A stretch of DNA of 35,914 bases, taken from assembly GCA_009692825.1 (NCBI GenBank), contig SHYL01000008.1, forward strand, positions 1-35,914, in the 5' to 3' direction. This document shows, piece after piece, positions 26,072-32,332 of this stretch. The stretch is from Dehalococcoidia bacterium. Lineage in GTDB: Bacteria > Chloroflexota > Dehalococcoidia > SHYB01 > SHYL01. The position numbers and the translations under genes are program-made. Position 1 is the stretch's first letter, and every line of letters starts with the position of its first letter. A model generated the notes under the pieces. It saw only the letters and a list, made by a program, of their open reading frames with translations. It did not search any database and was not told the DNA's origin.

Positions 26072-26823
26072 ATCTCGATAATCTGGCCTTCCCGTCCAAG
26101 TGATATATCCATCCCTGTCGTATCCGCAAATATAGAGATTTCCTGCTTTATCTTTACCTGTTGAGTTGGGTCCATATGAAGCACAACAATCTTTTCCGGC
26201 TTTGGATCTAACTCGAGCAGCTGGCCTGCCAGGATTGCCGGCGTCATATGTCCCCGGCGAATAGCCTCGTCCATACTTTCGTCGCTGAAAGTAACCTCTG
26301 TGAAGAGGACATCGATGCGCTCATCATGCAGGGACCTGGCGATTTCACCGCCGCAGTCCCCCGAGTAAAAGAAGCTTTTCTTATCTCCTTTTACAAGAAA
26401 TCCGACGGCAGGCACACCATGTTTTACTTTTATAGGAGTTACCTCGTAATCGCCCACCTCAAACGGTTCATCATGTGAGACCTCTACAAGGTTGAATTTT
26501 GGCGCAACATCCGGGACTTTCGTGAAGTCTGGATAGAGCTTACCGTCGAGGTAATGCTCTTTGATCGGCTTAAGCACTTCTTCAATGGAATAGATCATGC
26601 TCATTCCCTCTTTACGCGTGTTTATGCCGAGAGTAAGGAGGTCGCGCACATGGTCAAAGTGCTTATGGGTTATCAGCAAATGTTTAATAAGCTTTTGCTG
26701 AGGAAGAGTAAGAGTTGAAGTTAATGCGCCTGCATCAAAAGCGATAACGTTGTCCAGGAGCATGCAGGTAAGCCGTGTTTGCAGGCTCTCTAAATTGTGT
26801 GCGCCCAGGATCTGTATATGCAT
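26068..26823 (-). CDS. Metallo-beta-lactamase-fold hydrolase
   Basis: This 251-residue protein has the MBL zinc motif THKHFDH (H53, H55, D57, H58), then GDCGGE for the bridging Asp, and a C-terminal VLHMDP His. The pattern and the GHMTPA segment are closer to RNase Z-like and class II cyclic-nucleotide phosphodiesterase proteins than to beta-lactamases, but the substrate cannot be named. The four-base overlap with the deacetylase gene suggests a shared role. Confidence 0.85.
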   Translation of the reverse strand: MHIQILGAHNLESLQTRLTCMLLDNVIAFDAGALTSTLTLPQQKLIKHLLITHKHFDHVRDLLTLGINTRKEGMSMIYSIEEVLKPIKEHYLDGKLYPDFTKVPDVAPKFNLVEVSHDEPFEVGDYEVTPIKVKHGVPAVGFLVKGDKKSFFYSGDCGGEIARSLHDERIDVLFTEVTFSDESMDEAIRRGHMTPAILAGQLLELDPKPEKIVVLHMDPTQQVKIKQEISIFADTTGMDISLGREGQIIEI

Positions 26824-26853
26824 ATACAGTTATTATAACTGCCCCTAAGCGTT

Positions 26854-27438
26854 TCACCTGCCTCTAGACCTAAGGAAAAAGAAGGACGGCAGTGCTATGA
26901 GCAGAAATATGGAGCCGAGAAGGTAGCCTGAGCCGACATCGCTAGGCCAATGCATACCCAGCGTCATGCGCGATAGGCCGACGGTAAGCATTAAGAACAT
27001 TGAGAGTGCTTGTAAGGTCCGCCTAAGCCACATCTTCTTGACATAAATTTCGGCTAAGACAAATATTATTCCGAAAAGAGCTACATAAGTTGTTACGTGG
27101 CCGCTTGGAAACGAAAAGCTGCTGTCCTTACTGCCGATGATATTGACTTGAGCGGCGGTAGGGCGCGGCCGGTGTATTAGCACTTTCAGAAGTGAATTTA
27201 CGGCAAAAGCGATTCCTGAGCTTAGGACCAGCAGTGACGCCAACCATTTGCGGAACACCGCGCATATTGCAGCGGTTAAAATCATTACGATTACCCAGTT
27301 AAGCTCGTTGCCTACTATTGAGATGAGCTGCATCCCCTTATCCCATATCCAAACGTTAAAGGAATTTTGATACCAGCGCATAAAACGTATATCACCATCC
27401 ATTACGTCTTTATCCGATTGGTAGCTAAGAAAGCCCAA
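26854..27438 (-). CDS. PAP2-superfamily membrane phosphatase
   Basis: This 194-residue membrane protein has the three phosphatase motifs of the PAP2 superfamily: KVLIHRPRP, PSGH and SRMTLGMHWPSDV, separated by transmembrane helices. Such enzymes dephosphorylate phosphatidic acid, undecaprenyl diphosphate or related lipids on the outer face of the membrane. The listed start is TTG 27438, with five predicted helices. The frame stays open for about 100 bases upstream and encodes a further hydrophobic segment (LILLASSITFLISLLGFL), but no ATG, GTG or TTG precedes it, so the true start may be a rare codon such as ATA 27513 (GGTGA seven bases upstream) or ATT 27498. Confidence 0.85.
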   Translation of the reverse strand: MGFLSYQSDKDVMDGDIRFMRWYQNSFNVWIWDKGMQLISIVGNELNWVIVMILTAAICAVFRKWLASLLVLSSGIAFAVNSLLKVLIHRPRPTAAQVNIIGSKDSSFSFPSGHVTTYVALFGIIFVLAEIYVKKMWLRRTLQALSMFLMLTVGLSRMTLGMHWPSDVGSGYLLGSIFLLIALPSFFFLRSRGR

Positions 27439-27549
27439 AAGAGATATCAGGAAAGTGATTGATGAGGCTAGGAGTATGAGATTTTTGTTGGTTTTAATAA
27501 ACTTAAGCTTTATTGATAATTCACCGCAAGTGTAATATTATGCGCGTCA

Positions 27550-27759
27550 ATGATGATTTTCATTCTCGGGTTAGCCACTGGCTTCATAGGGTTTCTTGCT
27601 TGGGTAATACTAAGCGTTATCTTCGCGTTCGGTGATGATTCAACTGGTACGACTTGGATTCTTGCAATACCATTTCTTGTGATGGTGGGCGGCCCTATCT
27701 ATTTCTTGTTTATTTTGCCCCTCTATAAGCGGTCGAAGCGCAATAAGCTGAAAACTTAG
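27550..27759 (+). CDS. Small two-helix membrane protein
   Basis: This 69-residue protein is not recognised. It has two hydrophobic segments (FILGLATGFIGFLAWVILSV and ILAIPFLVMVGGPIYFLF) joined by a short polar GDDSTGTT loop, and a basic YKRSKRNKLK tail that should be cytoplasmic. There is no clear ribosome site; TAATAT lies close upstream (about 27535), so the message may be leaderless. It diverges from the PAP2 gene. It could be a small membrane partner or a chance frame; the clean topology supports a real gene. Confidence 0.5.
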   Translation: MMIFILGLATGFIGFLAWVILSVIFAFGDDSTGTTWILAIPFLVMVGGPIYFLFILPLYKRSKRNKLKT

Positions 27760-27815
27760 ACCATCTTTTCGTAGCTAATTCCTTCGTAAATAGTGCTTAC
27801 TTCTTCTAGTGACCT

Positions 27816-27833
27816 TTGAATCATAAGATTCAA
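27816..27833. promoter_or_regulatory. Inverted repeat upstream of asd
   Basis: A perfect 7-base inverted repeat, TTGAATC and GATTCAA with a 4-base gap, lies about 28 bases upstream of the asd -10 box. There is no T-run, so it is more likely an operator than a terminator. Confidence 0.35.
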
Positions 27834-27857
27834 TCTCAAATACCTCTGATTGAACCT

Positions 27858-27866
27858 TGCTATAAT
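27858..27866 (+). promoter_or_regulatory. Extended -10 promoter of asd
   Basis: TGCTATAAT, the same extended -10 sequence as upstream of the gcv operon, lies 63 bases upstream of the asd start. No strong -35 is visible at 17 bases. Confidence 0.6.
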
Positions 27867-27929
27867 TTTGGGGTTATTTAACGCTTTCTTCGCCCTAAAT
27901 TCTACTAATCAAAAGAAGCAGAGGTTTTC

Positions 27930-29009
27930 GTGTATAAGGCAGCAATCTTAGGAGCTACCGGCGTCGTTGGACAAGAGTTCATACTTGCATTGCAGAACCA
28001 CCCGTGGTTTTCAATCACGCGTCTGGCAGCGTCAGAGCGCTCAGCTGGCAAACTTTACCACGAGGCTCTTCAGGACAAGAACGGCTCTACACGATGGTAC
28101 TGCGCAGGCGCCCCTAATAAGAATATCCAGAACATGCTTGTAGAGGACGCGTCCAAGATGGACATGTCCAATATCGACGTGGTGTTTACTGCGGTCGAAT
28201 CAGAAGAGGCTAAGCACCTGGAGCCCAGGTTCGCTGCGCATAAGCCTGTAATCACTACTGCCTCAGCTTTTCGATATGAAGAAGACGTCCCGATAATGAT
28301 TCCGGGCATCAACTCAGCCCATTCCGCACTCATTAAGAAGCAACGCGACCGAGGATGGAAAGGCTTTATCGTACCCGGCCCGAACTGCACCACCGTAGGC
28401 CTTGCGGCGTCGCTTAAGCCTATCCAGGACAGCTTTGGACTGAACCAGGTGATCATGACATCCATGCAGGCTGTTTCAGGCGCAGGCAGAGACGGCGGAG
28501 TGCTGGCGCTAGATATCACAGACAACGTTATTCCTTACATCCCCAGGGAAGAAGAGAAAGTCCAGCGGGAGACCAAGAAGATACTTGGTACTCTTACGGA
28601 TGGACACATAACGCCGCTTGACCTCGCTATAAGCTGCATCTGCACGCGCGTGAACGTGAGAGACGCGCATCTGGAGATGGTTTTCGTCTCCACAAAGAAA
28701 CCCTGCACCCCTGACGAAGTGAAGCGGGCCATGATTGAATACGGCAGGCGCATCTCAGACCAGGGCTGGCCCAGCGCGCCTAAAGAACTGATCGTTGTGC
28801 TTGACGACCCATTCAGACCCCAGCCGCGCGTTGATAGGGATACTTACGATGGCATGGCAGTGGTGGTTGGCCGCATTGAGCAAGCGACTGCTCTCGAAAA
28901 CGGCATCAAGTATGTTGTACTTTCGCACAACCTGAAACTGGGTGCTGCAAAAGGCGCGGTATTGATAGGCGAGCAGCTTGTCAAAGAAGGCTACATAAAG
29001 GAAAGCTAG
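27930..29009 (+). CDS. asd: Aspartate-semialdehyde dehydrogenase (archaeal/fungal-type)
   Basis: This 359-residue oxidoreductase reduces aspartyl-4-phosphate to aspartate semialdehyde, feeding Lys, Thr and Met synthesis. GATGVVG at 8-14 binds NADP, C153 in PGPNCTT is the catalytic Cys, and LSHNLKLGAAKGAVL is the C-terminal signature. The GPNCTT form and overall length place it in the archaeal/fungal-type subgroup, which also contains malonyl-CoA and succinyl-CoA reductases; that is the main alternative. The start is GTG 27930 with AGAGG at 27920-27924. Its stop overlaps the convergent tmk stop by sharing the palindrome CTAG. Confidence 0.9.
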   Translation: MYKAAILGATGVVGQEFILALQNHPWFSITRLAASERSAGKLYHEALQDKNGSTRWYCAGAPNKNIQNMLVEDASKMDMSNIDVVFTAVESEEAKHLEPRFAAHKPVITTASAFRYEEDVPIMIPGINSAHSALIKKQRDRGWKGFIVPGPNCTTVGLAASLKPIQDSFGLNQVIMTSMQAVSGAGRDGGVLALDITDNVIPYIPREEEKVQRETKKILGTLTDGHITPLDLAISCICTRVNVRDAHLEMVFVSTKKPCTPDEVKRAMIEYGRRISDQGWPSAPKELIVVLDDPFRPQPRVDRDTYDGMAVVVGRIEQATALENGIKYVVLSHNLKLGAAKGAVLIGEQLVKEGYIKES

Positions 29010-29599
29010 AAAAGCTTTAGCCTTTTTAGCAAAACCTCCAAATTCTCTTCAGGTTTTTTTCTGCTGTCCAATATCAACCAGCGTTTTGGTTCTGCTTTGG
29101 CCAGCGCTATATATCCTTTGCGTACTCTCTCGTGGAATGCGTTCGCTTCGCGCTCCATCCTGTCCAGGTTTGCAGATCTGCGCTTAGCGGCCTGTCCGAC
29201 AGGAAGGTCCAGCAGACAAGTCAGATCCGGGACGATACCCTGGGTGGCGGCATTATTCATGTGCCTGATGAGTGCTTTATCGAGTCCCCGTCCGTAACCC
29301 TGATACGCCGACGTGGAGTCAGTGTACCTATCACAGATGATGTGCTCTCCCTTATCAAGGGACGGCTTAATAACATCCTGCACAAGCTGAGCGCGTGCGG
29401 CTACAAATAGCGCCAGCTCAGCTACAGGCGTAATCGATTTATGGGATGCCAACAATGTACGTAGGCTTTCACCAAGCGGCGTGTCCCCGGGCTCACGAAG
29501 CTTTTTGAACTTAAGCTTTTGTTTCTTCATTTCAGCGGCGAGCATTTCTATTAACGTGCTTTTGCCGCTGCCGTCTATGCCTTCAAACGTGATAAACAA
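29006..29599 (-). CDS. tmk: Thymidylate kinase
   Basis: This 197-residue kinase phosphorylates dTMP to dTDP. The P-loop is GIDGSGKST (7-15), the DRYTDSTSAYQGYGRG segment binds dTMP, and the LID region has KRRSANLDRMERE. Length is normal. The start is TTG 29599, preceded by GAGGAAG about ten bases upstream. It is isolated from the minus-strand LigB-like gene by a strong terminator at 29671-29703. Confidence 0.95.
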   Translation of the reverse strand: MFITFEGIDGSGKSTLIEMLAAEMKKQKLKFKKLREPGDTPLGESLRTLLASHKSITPVAELALFVAARAQLVQDVIKPSLDKGEHIICDRYTDSTSAYQGYGRGLDKALIRHMNNAATQGIVPDLTCLLDLPVGQAAKRRSANLDRMEREANAFHERVRKGYIALAKAEPKRWLILDSRKKPEENLEVLLKRLKLF

Positions 29600-29670
29600 A
29601 TTTAGTTACTTCCTCGTGCCAGTCTATAAACATAGTTTAAGATACCGCCTTAAAACGACGTTATGAGAGC

Positions 29671-29703
29671 AAAAAATAGGCAGGCGTAACGCGCCTGCCT
29701 ATT
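29671..29703 (-). terminator. Intrinsic terminator of the LigB-like gene
   Basis: A perfect 12-base stem (AATAGGCAGGCG with CGCCTGCCTATT) around a 5-base loop starts about 20 bases after the LigB-like stop. On the minus strand the stem runs into six or more T residues. This is a textbook rho-independent terminator. Confidence 0.9.
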
Positions 29704-29724
29704 CAAATCAAATGCTTTTTGGGC

Positions 29725-30636
29725 TTATTTTGCGATTTGCCAGTATGCGAACGCAGCGCCTGTCTTGGACTGGCGTGACGGGATGTAATCCACCACGCGT
29801 GCCTTGCCGCCGCAAGCGGCAGCTACGGTTATCCATGACCTGATTTCGCCGGTCGGTCCGCGGAGGTTTTCAGAGTCGAAAGTAAAGAGACGTTTGAGCT
29901 TATCGGCCTTGCCTGATTGCAGGCTGTCCAGCAGCCAGCGATCGAATGGCTCGTCTACCCATCTGCCAGCTATATCGTATGAGAGTCCGCCTGAAGCAAG
30001 TATCGCGATACGCTCCGGGCGTTCTGCGAGGATTTCCCTTAGCTTGACGCCAAGGTCCCAGCAGCGGGCAGCCGGAGGCAGAGGGGCCGAGAAGGCGTTG
30101 ATAAATAATGGGATGATAGGGATGTTCATGTTTGGTACGAGCGCCTTATACGGCGCTGAGACCATATGCGACACTACGCTGCCGCCTACAGGCTTGAATT
30201 CAGAGCCCCAGGACAATTCAAATTCGCTCTGTACAAGGCCGTCCAGTATGGCTGTGGCTAGGGTGCTGTCGCAGCGGATCTTGTAGGTCCCCTTTACTGT
30301 CTCCGGAGCCGCAGATATGCCGTCTGCCGCTATGACTTCAGGGCCAGTGAAAATACTGAAAGTTGGTGTATTTATGCGTGTGAACATTTCGCCGCGGTCT
30401 GAGCCTACTATTATCAACGCCTCGGGCCTGTAATCTTCTATCTGGCGACGCAAGCCGTCAAAAGCCGCCCTGTACCGGGCCAGTGTAGTGTCGATTTTTT
30501 CCATGCTTTCGTCTTTGCCCATGAACGGCTGAAGGTCTACTACTTCAGGAGGTACGTTCTTGTAAGCGTTTTCCCAGTGTTCTTTAGAAAGGAAGATAGC
30601 CGGATTATTGGATGCCGCAAGTCCTAGTCCAAGCAT
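29725..30636 (-). CDS. LigB-like class III extradiol dioxygenase homologue lacking iron ligands
   Basis: This 303-residue protein has the LigB fold pattern. The N-terminus, PEALIIVGSD, TPTFSIFTGPE, the central VSHMVSAP and IAILASGGLSY line up with protocatechuate 4,5-dioxygenase LigB. Its key residues are changed: iron ligand His12 aligns with N10 (ASNNPAI), iron ligand His61 with R81 (GSDRGEMF), and the catalytic His195 with Y220 (GGLSYDIAG). A Glu is kept at E264, in the region of the third ligand. It is unlikely to be a normal iron-dependent ring-cleaving enzyme; a subunit, binding protein or different enzyme is possible. AGGAG six bases before the ATG supports the start. It diverges from the MFS gene and has its own terminator. 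Confidence 0.8.
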   Translation of the reverse strand: MLGLGLAASNNPAIFLSKEHWENAYKNVPPEVVDLQPFMGKDESMEKIDTTLARYRAAFDGLRRQIEDYRPEALIIVGSDRGEMFTRINTPTFSIFTGPEVIAADGISAAPETVKGTYKIRCDSTLATAILDGLVQSEFELSWGSEFKPVGGSVVSHMVSAPYKALVPNMNIPIIPLFINAFSAPLPPAARCWDLGVKLREILAERPERIAILASGGLSYDIAGRWVDEPFDRWLLDSLQSGKADKLKRLFTFDSENLRGPTGEIRSWITVAAACGGKARVVDYIPSRQSKTGAAFAYWQIAK

Positions 30637-30685
30637 TAGTGACTCCTACGAAATTGATGAGATTTTTAACTGCGAGAATTATATA

Positions 30686-30714
30686 TGAATCGTTGGAATT
30701 AATAAAACGATTCA
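30686..30714. promoter_or_regulatory. Candidate operator between the LigB-like and MFS genes
   Basis: A perfect 9-base inverted repeat (TGAATCGTT and AACGATTCA) with an 11-base A/T-rich spacer places the half-site centres 20 bases apart, about two helical turns. It lies in the A/T-rich gap between divergent genes, just upstream of the MFS promoter boxes, where a dimeric repressor or activator would bind. No regulator gene is adjacent. Confidence 0.5.
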
Positions 30715-30731
30715 CTTTTACTGTTTTTTGC

Positions 30732-30760
30732 TTGACTTTTGTATATTCGTGGATTAACGT
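30732..30760 (+). promoter_or_regulatory. Probable promoter of the MFS gene
   Basis: TTGACT (30732-30737) and TAACGT (30755-30760) are 17 bases apart, 15 bases before the MFS start. The -35 is near consensus and the -10 is weak. Confidence 0.4.
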
Positions 30761-30775
30761 TCGGCAATTGCTTTG

Positions 30776-32065
30776 ATGACAAATCAGACCGACAAAAACA
30801 TAAAGAAAAAGCCGAAGCTTTTTTACGGTTGGATAATCGTAGGAGTGCTGGCTATAGTCAACGGCGTAACTATGGCGATGGGAACAGTCAATTTTGGTCT
30901 GTTCCCCAAGCCGATGGGTGATGAGATAAGCGCAGGACGGTCTATGTTTGGCTGGGCGCAGACCGCCAGGCAAATAACCGGTGCGGTTACCAGCCCGCTC
31001 ATAGGCAAGCTGCTTGACCGCTACGGTTCCCGGATTCTACTGCCTGTCGCGGCTGTTGTTACCAGCGCCTCCATGGTTGCGATGGGCTTCGTTAACAGCG
31101 GATGGCAAATGATCCTTATCTTCGGAGTAATGGGAACAGTCGGTATCGGCGGACCGGCCACGCTTCTGACCGCGGTCCCCGTAGCGAAGTGGTTCGTGAG
31201 GCTTCGCGGAAGGGCGCTTGGACTCACCTCTCTTGGTTCACCTCTAGGCGCCATGGCACTTGTGCCATTGACCCAGGTCTTAATAACAGGGTTCGGCTGG
31301 CGGGAGACGTGGATGGTCTTGGGTGTTATGGCTCTCGTCCTGGTTTGCCCGCTTTCGTTTTTACTTTTAAAGCGGCAGCCGGAAGACATCGGGTTGCGCC
31401 CTGACGGAGTAACAGACGCAGTCTTAGCCGGCGGGAATTCTTCCTCAGGGATGCCGGCACCAGAGGAGTCCTGGACGCTTGAAGAGGCAAGAAAGACGGG
31501 TACTTTCTGGCGGCTCATCGTAGTATTCAGCATAGCTACGCTTGGCACCAGCACGCTTGGACTGCACAGGCTGGCTAATTTCATCGATCACGGGCTGGAC
31601 GCGCAGCTTGTAGCAAACGCGATATCCGTGGAAGCTGGAACAGGCGCGCTAAGCGTGCTTACGATGGGTTTCCTGTTTGAACGCGTACAGGCGAAGTATC
31701 TTGGAGCAGTCAGCTTTATTTTTCTAGCAGGTTCGGCATATTTTTCAATCATTGGAGATAGCGTCTTTGCGCTTTTCGGCTCAATGGTGACGTTTGGAGT
31801 AGGCATTGGTGGCAACATGCTGCTGCAGAACTACCTGTGGCCCAATTATTATGGCAGGAAGCACCTGGGAGCGATAAGAGGCACCGTTATGCCCGCAACA
31901 CTCCTGTTTGCGAGCATAGGGCCGCCTTTAGCTGGATATGTATACGACTCCACGGGGACTTATAACGTTGTCTGGTGGGTGGGTATAGGTTTAATCATTT
32001 CAGGCGCGATTATCCTGGCAACCACTCATAAGCCACATTCAAGGGCTGCGGCACCAATAATTTAG
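30776..32065 (+). CDS. MFS transporter, oxalate/formate- or monocarboxylate-type
   Basis: This roughly 429-residue integral membrane protein has 12 predicted helices and the pattern of the OFA/monocarboxylate branch of the major facilitator superfamily: FYGWIIVGVLAIVNG at the N-terminus, a GRSMFGWAQT loop, GKLLDRYGSR (motif A-like) between helices 2 and 3, and a central loop after about residue 215. It probably moves an organic acid, but the substrate is unknown. The ATG at 30776 follows a TTG that could also start it; neither has a strong ribosome site. It diverges from the LigB-like gene, sharing a candidate operator, which suggests uptake of an acid related to that gene. Confidence 0.88.
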   Translation: MTNQTDKNIKKKPKLFYGWIIVGVLAIVNGVTMAMGTVNFGLFPKPMGDEISAGRSMFGWAQTARQITGAVTSPLIGKLLDRYGSRILLPVAAVVTSASMVAMGFVNSGWQMILIFGVMGTVGIGGPATLLTAVPVAKWFVRLRGRALGLTSLGSPLGAMALVPLTQVLITGFGWRETWMVLGVMALVLVCPLSFLLLKRQPEDIGLRPDGVTDAVLAGGNSSSGMPAPEESWTLEEARKTGTFWRLIVVFSIATLGTSTLGLHRLANFIDHGLDAQLVANAISVEAGTGALSVLTMGFLFERVQAKYLGAVSFIFLAGSAYFSIIGDSVFALFGSMVTFGVGIGGNMLLQNYLWPNYYGRKHLGAIRGTVMPATLLFASIGPPLAGYVYDSTGTYNVVWWVGIGLIISGAIILATTHKPHSRAAAPII

Positions 32066-32074
32066 AGGTTAGCG

Positions 32075-32266
32075 ATGACCATATATAAAACTGTGCATGA
32101 CGTAAAATCGTTAGAGATTGAAGAAGCCACCGATAAAAGGCTAAGGATTGTTCTCACACTGCAAAAGCTGGGTGTGATAACAAAATTGGATTTTTTCATA
32201 AGTGAAATAGAAGCTAAGGAAATCGCATCTGTTTTACATAAAACTGTGGAGTCGAACAATGGGTAG
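32075..32266 (+). CDS. Small protein of unknown function
   Basis: This 63-residue soluble protein is not recognised. It starts nine bases after the MFS stop, with GAGG at a fair distance before the ATG, so it is probably cotranscribed. It alternates charged and hydrophobic residues (KRLRIVLTLQKLGVITKLDFFI), suggesting a small beta-rich domain followed by a short helix (SEIEAKEIASVLHKTV). No motifs for metal, nucleotide or membrane binding are seen. Confidence 0.55.
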   Translation: MTIYKTVHDVKSLEIEEATDKRLRIVLTLQKLGVITKLDFFISEIEAKEIASVLHKTVESNNG

Positions 32267-32272
32267 ACAAGA

Positions 32273-32300
32273 TTGACAAGCATGAATCAAACATTAATAT
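32273..32300 (+). promoter_or_regulatory. Strong sigma-70-type promoter of the solute-binding protein gene
   Basis: A perfect TTGACA (32273-32278) and TAATAT (32295-32300) are 16 bases apart, about 33 bases before the TTG start. This is the best complete promoter in the window. Confidence 0.65.
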
Positions 32301-32321
32301 AGCGTTCATTAGTTAGATTGA

Positions 32322-32327
32322 AGGAGG
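32322..32327 (+). promoter_or_regulatory. Shine-Dalgarno site that fixes the lipoprotein start
   Basis: AGGAGG lies five bases before TTG 32333. The open frame extends to a TTG at 32318, but this site lies inside that longer version, so translation should start at 32333. Confidence 0.75.
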
Positions 32328-32332
32328 ATATA

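Noticed and set aside
27930-29009. Malonyl-CoA or succinyl-CoA reductase instead of Asd
   Set aside because: The catalytic GPNCTT motif and length fit both groups, but no carbon-fixation genes are nearby, so the common amino acid biosynthesis role is preferred. It stays an alternative.
29804-30286. 160-codon plus-strand open frame inside the LigB-like gene
   Set aside because: It is an antisense shadow without a ribosome site or recognisable features.
31021-31584. 187-codon minus-strand open frame inside the MFS gene
   Set aside because: It is antisense to a clear 12-helix transporter, and its product is Pro/Ser/Arg-rich without any domain pattern.
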